A program made the translations under genes and the position numbers. A stretch of DNA of 64,000 nucleotides, taken from positions 4,064,053 to 4,128,052 of the forward strand of contig NC_020504.1 in NCBI RefSeq assembly GCF_000349325.1, read 5' to 3'. This DNA is from Streptomyces davaonensis JCM 4913. GTDB taxonomy: Bacteria > Actinomycetota > Actinomycetes > Streptomycetales > Streptomycetaceae. This document shows positions 42,791-51,166 of the stretch, piece after piece. The first letter of the stretch is position 1. Each line of letters opens with the position of its first letter. The notes below the pieces were generated by a model. The model was not told the origin of the DNA, ran no database searches, and saw nothing but the letters and a program-made list of their open reading frames with translations.

Positions 42791-44461
42791 TCAGAGGGGC
42801 TTGATCTCCAGGCCGTCGATGACGCCCTTGGCCACGTCTCGGCCCCGCTCGGTGAAGTCGCCCTTGCCCGGGTAGGCGATCGTCACCTTGTACATGTCGC
42901 CCTCGGACGTCCGGTAGTAGAAGATCTTCACTTCGCGCGGGCGCGGGTTCTGGGTGTCGTTGGTGACGTAGACGACCGTGTTCTCGGCCGACTTCTTGCC
43001 CTTGTACTGGGTCTCCTGGGTCTTGGTCGTGGGGTTCTCCGGCATTCCGAGGTCATATTCGCCGGTGCTCTTGAACTCTTCGTTGTCGGCGTACATCTGG
43101 GCCGCGGCGGAGCCCTTGATGTTGCCCGAGGTGTCGTCCTTCTTCCGGGCAACCTCCACGCCGACCCAGATGGCCCCGCTCAGGTCGGAGTAGGTGACCC
43201 AGTTCTTGTCGGTGTCGTCCGCCTCGGGCTTGCCCAACTTGTAGTCCTTGGGCACGCTCAGGGTCACGCCGAGGTTCGTGTGGGAGCGCTGCGCCCAGGG
43301 GTCCGGCTTCTCCGACTCCCCGAACGGGTCGGCGACCACCACGCCGGCCGCCGCCACGATCACGGCGACGAACGCCGCGGCAATCCCGAAGAGCCCCTTA
43401 CGGCTGACGCGCACGCCGTCGCCGCCGGACTCGCCGAGCTGCACCACCTGCGTGGGCGCGGGAGCCTGCACCGGCGGATTCGCGGCCCGGTCCAGCAGCG
43501 CACGCGTCTGCGCCGCGTTCGGACGGTGGGCCGGGTCCTTCTGGAGCAGCCCGGTGATGACCTCGGCGAGCGGTCCCTGCGCGGTGGCGGGCGCGGCCGG
43601 GGTGGCGTTGAGGACGGACTGGAGCGTGGCCGGGGTGTTGCTGCGGCGGAACGGCGAGACGCCCTCCGTCGCCGCGTACAGCACCACACCGAGGGACCAG
43701 AGGTCGGAGGCCGGGCCCGGACGCTGGCCCAGCACCCGCTCGGGGGCGATGTACTCGGGTGAGCCGACGAAGCCGCCGGTGTCGGTCAGATTGGTCTCGC
43801 CCTCGATCTGGGCGATGCCGAAGTCGGTGAGCACGACCCGGTCGTGCCGGCCGAGCAGCACGTTGTCCGGTTTCACATCCCGGTGCAGGATGCCCGCCGC
43901 GTGCGCGGCCTCCAGCGCGCCGAGCACCTCCAGGCCGACGCGGGCCGCCTCACGGGCGCCGAGCGTGCCCTCCTGGAGGACGGCGCCCAGCGAGCGGCCC
44001 TGCACCAGCTCCATCACGATCCAGGGCTGACCGTCCACCACTGCCACGTCGTGGACGTTCACGACGGACGGGTGGTCGAGGCGGGCGGCGGCGCGGGCCT
44101 CGCGGCGCATGCGCTCGAAGGCATTGGCGCGTTCACGTTCGGGAAGGTGGTCCGGGATGCGGGGCTCCTTGACGGCCACCTCGCGGTCCACGGTCTCGTC
44201 CTTGGCCCGCCACACCGTGCCCATGCCGCCGTGCCCGAGCTTGCTCAGCAGACGGTAACGACCCGCGATCAGCCGTCCGGCGCCCGGGTCCTGGGCGGCG
44301 GACTGCTGCTGCGGCGGTACGACCTGGGTGGGCGCCGCGTACGGGTTGCCCGGATGCGGGACGCTCCCCGGGTGCGGCACGCCCGCGGGCGGTCTCGGCG
44401 GTTGCAGGCCGAAAGACGTCGGCTCGTCCGAGCCGTATGGGGCTCCCCCGTTGTTGCTCAT
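42791..44461 (-). CDS. transmembrane Ser/Thr protein kinase, cluster member 2
   Basis: 556 residues from ATG 44461. A Pro/Gly-rich N-terminal tail of ~62 residues precedes the kinase domain: GHGGMGTVW, Lys98 in VAVKEP, HRDVKPDNVL, TDFG and APERVLG all intact. After the transmembrane helix (GLFGIAAAFVAVIVAAAGVVV) a C-terminal extracellular domain of ~150 residues follows (LSVPKDYKLGK... to LEIKPL). Frame positions upstream (44473) are an alternative start. 38 bp from the next kinase gene. Confidence 0.93.
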   Translation of the reverse strand: MSNNGGAPYGSDEPTSFGLQPPRPPAGVPHPGSVPHPGNPYAAPTQVVPPQQQSAAQDPGAGRLIAGRYRLLSKLGHGGMGTVWRAKDETVDREVAVKEPRIPDHLPERERANAFERMRREARAAARLDHPSVVNVHDVAVVDGQPWIVMELVQGRSLGAVLQEGTLGAREAARVGLEVLGALEAAHAAGILHRDVKPDNVLLGRHDRVVLTDFGIAQIEGETNLTDTGGFVGSPEYIAPERVLGQRPGPASDLWSLGVVLYAATEGVSPFRRSNTPATLQSVLNATPAAPATAQGPLAEVITGLLQKDPAHRPNAAQTRALLDRAANPPVQAPAPTQVVQLGESGGDGVRVSRKGLFGIAAAFVAVIVAAAGVVVADPFGESEKPDPWAQRSHTNLGVTLSVPKDYKLGKPEADDTDKNWVTYSDLSGAIWVGVEVARKKDDTSGNIKGSAAAQMYADNEEFKSTGEYDLGMPENPTTKTQETQYKGKKSAENTVVYVTNDTQNPRPREVKIFYYRTSEGDMYKVTIAYPGKGDFTERGRDVAKGVIDGLEIKPL

Positions 44462-44542
44462 GCGTCCATCCATATCGCGCCAGGGGTGCCGCAATCCACT
44501 TCGAACAGCGTCCGGTCACAGACCCGTGACCCGTGGCGCGGC

Positions 44543-45691
44543 TTATCTCCCATTTATGGATGTACGGAAGGACAGTGACGGTGATGGGGTGCCCGAGGGA
44601 GAAACCGACGAGCCCGCGCCCGCGCCCGAACTCGAACTCGAACTCGAACTCGAACTCGACGGTGATGGTGACGGTGCCGGAACGTTTCCGCCGCCTTCCC
44701 CGTTCACCAGCAGCGCCACCGCCGACACCCCGGTCACCGCCACCGCGGCGATCAGCACCCCACTCACCAGCACACCCCTGGGCGACCGCCACACCGAGGG
44801 CACCGGCGCCGGGCCCGGCGAGCGCCCGGTGGCCAGGAAGTCCCGCAGCAGCCACTCGGCCCGGTCCGCGTCGAGCCGCCGTAGGGGATCCCGCTCCAGC
44901 AGGCCCCGGACGACCGGCAGCAGGAGCACGGCCTCCGGAGGCGGCCGTATCTCGTCGAAGACGACCGCGTGCAGGATGCCGCCCAACGAGTCCCGCCGGA
45001 ACGGCGATTCGCCGCTGACCGCCGTGCACAGCAGCGCGCCCACCGACCACAGGTCGGAGGCGGGACCGGTACCGGCGCCGGACATCCGCTCGGGCGCGGT
45101 GTACTCGGGCGAGCCGACGAAGGTGCCGGTCTCGGTGAGGGTGCTGGCGCCCGCGACCTGGGCGATCCCGAAGTCGGTGAGCACGACCCGGCCGGTCGCG
45201 TTGTCGATGAGGACGTTCGCGGGCTTGATGTCACGGTGCAGCACGCCGGCCGCGTGCGCGGTGCGCAGTGCGCTCAGCAGATCGGCGCCGATCCGCGCGG
45301 CCTCGGCGGCGTCGACCGGGCCGTAGGCCGAGATCCGGTCGGCGAGGGAGCCGCCCTCGATCAACTCCATGACGATGTACGGCCGTTCGGCATGCTCCAC
45401 GACGTCGTGCACGACGATGATGTGCGGATGGCGCAGCCGCGCGACCGCCCGCGCCTCGCGCAGCGTGCGCTCACGGCGGCGCCGCAGGTCCGCCGGGGAC
45501 AGGGAGCCGGAGTCCGTCTCGTCGAACGGGAATTCCTTGACCGCCACCCGCCGCCCGAGCAGTTGATCGGTGGCCCGCCACACCACGCCCATCCCGCCGC
45601 GCCCGATCCGGTCCTCCAGCCGGTAACGCCCCGCGATGACCCGGAAGTTGCCGTCCCCCTGATCCCCATGGGTCGCCATACGCCCCATCAT
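44543..45691 (-). CDS. transmembrane Ser/Thr protein kinase without sensor domain, cluster member 3
   Basis: 382 residues from ATG 45691 (alternatives 45688, 45679). The kinase domain is complete (GRGGMGVVW, VAVKEF, HRDIKPANVL, TDFG, APERMSG). The transmembrane helix (GVLVSGVLIAAVAVTGVSAVALL) is followed by only about 45 residues: a Pro/Ser tail with eleven Ser in a row and SVSPSGTPSPS. The extracellular domain found in the neighbours is missing. The Ser run is encoded by five GAACTC units read on the opposite strand (44628-44657). Confidence 0.92.
   Translation of the reverse strand: MMGRMATHGDQGDGNFRVIAGRYRLEDRIGRGGMGVVWRATDQLLGRRVAVKEFPFDETDSGSLSPADLRRRRERTLREARAVARLRHPHIIVVHDVVEHAERPYIVMELIEGGSLADRISAYGPVDAAEAARIGADLLSALRTAHAAGVLHRDIKPANVLIDNATGRVVLTDFGIAQVAGASTLTETGTFVGSPEYTAPERMSGAGTGPASDLWSVGALLCTAVSGESPFRRDSLGGILHAVVFDEIRPPPEAVLLLPVVRGLLERDPLRRLDADRAEWLLRDFLATGRSPGPAPVPSVWRSPRGVLVSGVLIAAVAVTGVSAVALLVNGEGGGNVPAPSPSPSSSSSSSSSSSGAGAGSSVSPSGTPSPSLSFRTSINGR
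44628..44657. repeat. hexanucleotide microsatellite (GAACTC)5
   Basis: Five exact tandem copies within the Ser-rich tail coding region of the kinase gene. Six-base units keep the frame, so slippage would only lengthen or shorten the Ser run. Confidence 0.95.
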
Positions 45692-45805
45692 GCCCCGACG
45701 GACGGTCCCCTTCCGCAGCGTTTTCAGCCATAGCCAATTCTGAAACGATCGAAAAGCATGGCAAATCGCCAGGCTATTCACACCATGCGGGGCAAAACGG
45801 ATGGC

Positions 45806-45835
45806 TTGCCATGTGGATCATGGGAGCCTTAGCAT
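45806..45835 (+). promoter_or_regulatory. promoter for the small secreted protein, leaderless transcript
   Basis: TTGCCA (45806-45811), 18-bp spacer, TAGCAT (45830-45835). The start 6-7 nt later falls on the ATG at 45842, so the mRNA is probably leaderless. This would explain the lack of a ribosome site at proper distance. Confidence 0.6.
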
Positions 45836-45841
45836 TTCTTT

Positions 45842-46255
45842 ATGGGAAATACATTGAAGCGCCTTTCCGTCACGAGCGTCGCGGCGGTGGCGATATTCGC
45901 CACGACCACAGTGACCAATGCCAGCGCGGCGAGTGGCGGAGCCGCGTGCTCGGTGACCGGCGCCTCGGGGAGCATGACGTTCACCAACTGGTCGGCCAAC
46001 TATGTGGACATCAGCGGTTGGGTCAAGGACACCGCTGCCGATGGCCACCATGTGGCCATTCGATTCAGATCCATTGACCACAGCACTGGATGGGTAACGG
46101 ACTGGCCCTGGCGTACCGAATTCGACGGAAAGGACGCGACCACCACCTTCACCACATACGCGGCACCCGGTGGCGATGATCTCGACTCCATCGGCGCGCA
46201 GGTGGCGGTCAGGGAAGGGACCACGATCGTCCGTTCTTGCACGGACTGGGCCTGA
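45842..46255 (+). CDS. small secreted protein of unknown function, AT-richer than its neighbours
   Basis: 137 residues. Signal peptide MGNTLKRLSVTSVAAVAIFA..., cleaved near ASA-ASG. The mature protein is ~105 residues, beta-rich by look, with two Cys (AACSVTG near the start, RSCTDWA at the very end) that could form one disulfide joining both ends. It is Trp-rich (NWSANYV, SGWVKD, GWVTDWPWRTEF). Codon use includes many A/T third bases, unlike neighbouring kinase genes, suggesting late arrival. It lies on the opposite strand inside the kinase run. No family recognised. Confidence 0.8.
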   Translation: MGNTLKRLSVTSVAAVAIFATTTVTNASAASGGAACSVTGASGSMTFTNWSANYVDISGWVKDTAADGHHVAIRFRSIDHSTGWVTDWPWRTEFDGKDATTTFTTYAAPGGDDLDSIGAQVAVREGTTIVRSCTDWA

Positions 46256-46335
46256 GTCTCCGCGCGACAACCGCTGAAATCACGATGACGTATCGGCCCA
46301 CGCAATTTCCGGTCGGGCCGATACGGCGTTCTCGA

Positions 46336-48006
46336 TCAACCCTCCTGGAAGCCCCGCAGGATCCAGTCGAACTGCTCTCTGGTGGTGGCCCAGTCGTCGG
46401 CCGGTGAGGACGCGTAGACGGCGTACTCGATGCCGTCGCTGTTCATGTACCCGACGTCGATCGCACGGTAGGGCCCCGGGAAGTAGTGCGGCGCGTCCTT
46501 CGCGAGCGCGTTCCACGCGTACTCCCAGCGGACGCCCGGCTGGTCGCGGAAGAGCTCCTCCTTGAGGATCAACTGCTCGTAGTCCTGCAGCCGTTGCGAG
46601 ATCTTCCCGTCCAGGTAGCTCATGTGCTCGTACGAGGTGCTGTAGTCCGGCGCGGTGTCGACGGCGACCCGTACGAGATGCTTGCCGTTGTCGGGCGAGA
46701 AGTCGACCTGCCGAAGGCCGTCCTGGTCGATGGAGACGGACCGCTCCCAACCCTTGGGCAGGGAAATGCTGAAGCCCACCGGGTCGGTACGCCGCTCCCA
46801 ACCGGCGGGAAGCGTCCCCTGACCGCCCTCGTCGCTCGGCGTGGGCGTCGGCGTAGGAGTCGGCGTGGGGCTCGGTGATGGAGACGTCTGGTTCGTCTGC
46901 CGCCCCTCGTCCCACTTCTGGAGCGCGACGACCGTACCGCCGCCGACCAGCGCGGCGAGCACCACGACGAGCGCGAGGGTGCGCATGCGGCGGCGCTTGG
47001 ACGGGGCGGCGACGGGGGCCGGGTAAGGCGCTTGCGGCGTATGGGAGTTGTAGGGGGTGTGGGGGTTGTACGGCGTGTGCGGCGTGGCCGGTGCCGTCTC
47101 CGGGCCCGGGGTCGTACGGGACCCGGGCCCGGCCGTCGGATGCGCGTGCTGCGTCGGCACGTACACCTGCGCCGCCTGCGGCCGCCGTCCCTCCGCCGCC
47201 TCGGCGAGCATCAGCTCGGCCGCCGCCGCGTCGGGGCGCACCGCGGGGTCCTTGTGCAGCAGCGCGGCGATGACCGGGCCGAGCGCACCGGCGTACGCGG
47301 GTTGGCCCGGCTCCTCCTCGACGACCGCCTGCATGGTGGAGAGCGGCGAGGTGCGACGGAACGGCGATCTGCCCTCCACCGCCGTGTACAGGGTGGCCCC
47401 GAGCGCCCACAGGTCGGACGCGGGGCCCGGGTCGTGGCCGCGGATCCGCTCGGGGGCGAGGTAGTCGACGGAGCCGACGACCTCTCCCGTGCGCGTGATC
47501 GTCGTATCGCCCTCGATCTGCGCGATGCCGAAGTCGGTGAGCAGCACCCGGCCGTCGTCGCCGAGGAGGACGTTGCCGGGCTTGACGTCACGGTGCAGCA
47601 CGCCCGCCAAGTGCGCGGCGCGCAGGGCCCGTAGCACCCACAGGCCGATCCGGGCGGCCTCGCGCGGTTCGATCCGGCCGTGCTCCTTGACCGCGTCGGC
47701 CAGCGAGTGGCCCTCGACCAGCTCCATCACGATCCACGGGCGGGCGTCGTGATCGAGCACGTCGTGCACGGTGACGACGGCGGAGTGGTTGATCCGCGCC
47801 GCCGCGCGCGCCTCGGCGCGGGTGCGGGCGAGCAGCCGCTCCTGGTCGCTCTCCGAGACGAAGTGCGCGGCGGTCAACTCCTTGATCGCGACGGCTCGGT
47901 GCAGCACCTCGTCGTGCGCACGCCACACCCGGCCCATGCCGCCGCTGCCGATGGCGTCGGCTAGCCGGTAGCGCCCCGCGAGGAGCTGGCCCTGCATCTG
48001 ATTCAC
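46336..48006 (-). CDS. transmembrane Ser/Thr protein kinase, cluster member 4
   Basis: 556 residues from GTG 48006 (GGGG 4 nt upstream); the ATG at 47997 is an alternative. Kinase motifs are complete: GSGGMGRVW, VAIKEL, HRDVKPGNVL, TDFG, APERIRG. A Thr/Pro/Tyr/His-rich linker has repeated TPYN(P/S)HTPYN units. After the helix (LALVVVLAALVGGGTVVAL) a TPTPTPTP stalk leads to the extracellular domain (~400-556: SISLPKGWERS..., VRWEYAWNALAKDAP), similar in outline to that of members 1, 2 and 6. Confidence 0.94.
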   Translation of the reverse strand: MNQMQGQLLAGRYRLADAIGSGGMGRVWRAHDEVLHRAVAIKELTAAHFVSESDQERLLARTRAEARAAARINHSAVVTVHDVLDHDARPWIVMELVEGHSLADAVKEHGRIEPREAARIGLWVLRALRAAHLAGVLHRDVKPGNVLLGDDGRVLLTDFGIAQIEGDTTITRTGEVVGSVDYLAPERIRGHDPGPASDLWALGATLYTAVEGRSPFRRTSPLSTMQAVVEEEPGQPAYAGALGPVIAALLHKDPAVRPDAAAAELMLAEAAEGRRPQAAQVYVPTQHAHPTAGPGSRTTPGPETAPATPHTPYNPHTPYNSHTPQAPYPAPVAAPSKRRRMRTLALVVVLAALVGGGTVVALQKWDEGRQTNQTSPSPSPTPTPTPTPTPSDEGGQGTLPAGWERRTDPVGFSISLPKGWERSVSIDQDGLRQVDFSPDNGKHLVRVAVDTAPDYSTSYEHMSYLDGKISQRLQDYEQLILKEELFRDQPGVRWEYAWNALAKDAPHYFPGPYRAIDVGYMNSDGIEYAVYASSPADDWATTREQFDWILRGFQEG

Positions 48007-48126
48007 GTTGCCCCGCAATGCTCTTGACAGGGTCAGACTAAGGACAAGGTCGCGTACGGGGAACAAGCGGGGTGACACAGAGACAGCACCGTGACGATTG
48101 TCGTCACCCAGAGTCGGGGATACCCG

Positions 48127-50991
48127 TCAGCCGGTCACCTGATAGGTGGCCGACGCCTGCTCGAACAGCCGGGTCACCTCGTCCCGCTCGGCCTCCGGAC
48201 CGCGTATCTGCACCACGTGGTACCGGTCGCCGATCAGGATCGCGAGATTGCGCACGAACCGCTCCCGCCCCGCGTCGTCGGTCCAGGTGAACTGACCCTC
48301 CGCCATGGTCCGTCCGCCCACCTCGATGGTCTTCAGACCCGTGGAGGTGGCCCAGCTGGAGTCGCGGTACGGCTGGAGCTCGGGTTCCTCCTCGCGCTGG
48401 TAGGCCATGGGGTCGTCGCCGTACTCGGCGGTGGTGTCCCGGCCCGGTACGACGATGAGCTCGAAGTCGCCGTGGGCGTAGACGACCTGGCCGCGGCCGT
48501 TCTTCCCGCTGCGGTCCCAGCCGTTGGCGACGGCGACCCGGAAGCCCTCGTCGTCCGTGCGCAGTTCGAAACCGTCGGCGACGTCGGGTCCGGTGGTCTG
48601 CGAGCCGGTCGAACCCGCGGACTCCGTGGGGCTCTTCTCCCCTCCTCCGGGTGAGGTCTGGTCGGGCCGGGGCTCGCTGCTGGCCTCCGGCGCCGGACTG
48701 ACCTGCCCACTGGCACCGGTCCGGTCGGTGTCGTCGCCGCCCGCGGCGTCGGTGTCGGACTTCGGCATGAAGAGCATCGCGTACGCGACGGCGCCCGCCA
48801 TCAGCAGCAGGATCAGCACGAGCAGGGTACGGCCGAGGCTGCGCGGCGAACGGGCCTCCTCACGCGCCCGCTTGTGCCGTCCGTGATGCGCGGGCAGCCC
48901 TGCGCGCCGTCTGCGCACCAGCTCGCCACGGCGCCGCACGACCGGCAGCCGGCTGGCGTCGACCGGCGGCGCGGCCACGACATGCGCCCCGGCCTCCGGC
49001 TCGGGCGCGGACCGCACCAGGGAACGCAGCCAGCCGCGCAACTCCTCGAAGTCCAGCCGCTCGGTCGGATCCTGCCGCAGCAACGACTCCACCACCGGCC
49101 TGAGCGGCCCGCACTCCTCCGCGAACGCGGGCGGCTCGGCACACACCATCTGCACCAGCTCGGCGGTCGACTCCTCCGGATACGGCGCATGCCCCTGCAC
49201 GGCCCGGAACAACAAGGCTCCGAGCGCCCACAGGTCGGTAGCGGGCCCGATCGGCGCGGCCAACTGCCAGTTCTCATGCACGGGCCCGGCCTGCTCGGGC
49301 GCCCACCGCTCGGTGACGGGTCCCACGACAGCCATCCGAGCCTGCCGCGCCCGCTCGGCGGCGAGTGCGGTGGCGGGGCCTCGGGGGAGGGGGGCGGTGG
49401 CGGCCAGGTCGTTCCAGCGGGTGGGCGCTCCGGGGGTCGGGGTGCCGGGGGCGTGGGTGCCCGCGGCAGGGACGGGGGAACCGGGGTGCGTGGCTCCGGC
49501 TGGTCCGGGGATGGCGGGGGCGCCGGAGTGGGGGGCGACGAAACCGGCGGGGCCTGCCTGGCCCGGGACGGGGGCGCCTGTGCCACGGGGTCCGGCGGGC
49601 GGCGCGGTGTGGCCGGGTACGGCGAATCCACCGTCGACCGGTCCGCTCCGGCCCGGGACAGGGGTGCCCGTGCGACGGGGGCCGGCGGGGGCGGTCGGCT
49701 GCGCGCCCGGTGCGGCCGGGGGCAGGGCGGTACGGTCAGGGCCGCCCGGGTGGCGGGTGCCGCCCTCCGGGAGTGCGGGGCCGGTGCCGGTGCGGGGTGC
49801 GGCGCCGTGCCAGGAGGCGGCGCGGACGCCGTACGGGTCGGCGATCTGCCCCGGCGGTCCGGCCGCCGGAGCGGACGGGTGCTGCTGGGCGCCGTTGGCG
49901 GAGGGGTACGGGGACTGCGCGGCACCGTTCGGCGAGGGGTACGGCGGACGTTCGGCGCCGCTCTCCGAGGCGTACGGCGGCTGTGTGGCGCCGTTGGTGT
50001 CGGGGGCCGGGCGGGCGCCCGGGAGGGCCGCTCGGCCGGTCTGCTCGGCCTGTTGCACTCGGGCCGCGGCCCTGGCACCGGCCCGGTACGCGGCGATCGC
50101 CCCGGCCCGCGCCGCCCGAATGTCCCCACCGCTCTCCACGGCCCGGCGCGCCGGCACACCAGTACCCCCGCCGCCACCGCCCGCGTCCGCTGCACCGGCC
50201 GGCGGCAGCCCACCAGCCGCCCGAGCCTCGATCGCGGCCCGCCTGGCGCCCTCCGGATCCACCTCGACGGAGACGGCAGCGCCCGTACCCCCGACGCCAC
50301 CCGGCCCAACAGCACCGGCACCACTCGACCCGGCACCGGGGCCGCCGTAGCCCGCCCCGTCGCCACCGTCCTCCGGTGGCACCGGGTCGTACCCGCACAG
50401 CGCCTCTTCCGCCGCCCCCACCGCGAGCCCGGTCAGCATCACGCGGCCGTCGTCGCAGACGAGCACGGTCCGCGCCGTGATGTTCCGATGCACCCAGCCA
50501 TGCGCATGCAGCACCCGCAGCGCCATCAGCACATCGGAGGCGACCTCGGCAGCCCGATACGGCGTCAGCGGCTTCTCCGCGAGCAGCGCGGCCAACGGTC
50601 GCGCCGGCACCAACTCACTGACGATCCACAGCGACCCGCCCTCGGCGAACACATCGAAGACCTGGTCGAGCCGGGGATGATCCGGGATCCGCGCAGCGGC
50701 CTGCGCCGCCTCCACCGCCCGCCGTACAGCGGGCTCCGTGGGCCGTCGCGTACTCCCCCGCGGCGAGGGCCGGCGCCCCGCACCCCGCTCACGCGCGGTG
50801 AACCCGTCCGGCAACCCCTCCGCGTCGAGCACCTCCGCCTCGACGACCTCCGGCAACGGCACCTGCCTGACCAGGACTTCCTGCCCGCTGTAGGTGTCGA
50901 AGGCGCGCGTCTCGGTGAGTTCGTACTCGTCGGACGGCGGCAGCGGCAGGCGGTAGCGGTCGGCGAGCACCCGACCCGCATAGTCGTCCAC
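48127..50991 (-). CDS. transmembrane pseudokinase with a long disordered insert, cluster member 5
   Basis: 954 residues from GTG 50991, chosen because GGGAGG lies just upstream. The fold follows a kinase (LWIVSELVPARPLAALL; ATDLWALGALLFRAVQG), but catalytic residues are gone. The VAVK lysine is Arg (VLVRQV), HRDxKxxN reads HRNITART (168-175), and DFG reads TGL (187-189). A Pro/Ala/Gly insert of ~350 residues (about 205-560) splits the activation segment and contains repeats (PPYPSPNGA type; a ~30-residue AGPRRTGTPVPG unit twice). The transmembrane helix is at ~720-742, then an extracellular domain like those of the other kinases. It probably acts as a scaffold or allosteric partner. Confidence 0.9.
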   Translation of the reverse strand: MDDYAGRVLADRYRLPLPPSDEYELTETRAFDTYSGQEVLVRQVPLPEVVEAEVLDAEGLPDGFTARERGAGRRPSPRGSTRRPTEPAVRRAVEAAQAAARIPDHPRLDQVFDVFAEGGSLWIVSELVPARPLAALLAEKPLTPYRAAEVASDVLMALRVLHAHGWVHRNITARTVLVCDDGRVMLTGLAVGAAEEALCGYDPVPPEDGGDGAGYGGPGAGSSGAGAVGPGGVGGTGAAVSVEVDPEGARRAAIEARAAGGLPPAGAADAGGGGGGTGVPARRAVESGGDIRAARAGAIAAYRAGARAAARVQQAEQTGRAALPGARPAPDTNGATQPPYASESGAERPPYPSPNGAAQSPYPSANGAQQHPSAPAAGPPGQIADPYGVRAASWHGAAPRTGTGPALPEGGTRHPGGPDRTALPPAAPGAQPTAPAGPRRTGTPVPGRSGPVDGGFAVPGHTAPPAGPRGTGAPVPGQAGPAGFVAPHSGAPAIPGPAGATHPGSPVPAAGTHAPGTPTPGAPTRWNDLAATAPLPRGPATALAAERARQARMAVVGPVTERWAPEQAGPVHENWQLAAPIGPATDLWALGALLFRAVQGHAPYPEESTAELVQMVCAEPPAFAEECGPLRPVVESLLRQDPTERLDFEELRGWLRSLVRSAPEPEAGAHVVAAPPVDASRLPVVRRRGELVRRRRAGLPAHHGRHKRAREEARSPRSLGRTLLVLILLLMAGAVAYAMLFMPKSDTDAAGGDDTDRTGASGQVSPAPEASSEPRPDQTSPGGGEKSPTESAGSTGSQTTGPDVADGFELRTDDEGFRVAVANGWDRSGKNGRGQVVYAHGDFELIVVPGRDTTAEYGDDPMAYQREEEPELQPYRDSSWATSTGLKTIEVGGRTMAEGQFTWTDDAGRERFVRNLAILIGDRYHVVQIRGPEAERDEVTRLFEQASATYQVTG

Positions 50992-51166
50992 GCTGCCTCC
51001 CCCGGCCGCCCGGTTGGTCAATTCCGTTCGCCTCGCGTGCGGTTGTGGTCGCATTCCTGGATGCGTACGGTCCGCAAGCACTCACGATACGTGCCGGAGG
51101 CAACCCTCCAAGAGGGGATGCCAGATCTCTTCCCCCAAACCGTGACCACTCACCCAACGTGACGGA

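Noticed and set aside
44628..44657. Phase-variation switch at (GAACTC)5
   Set aside because: Six-base units cannot shift the frame; it can only alter the length of the Ser run.
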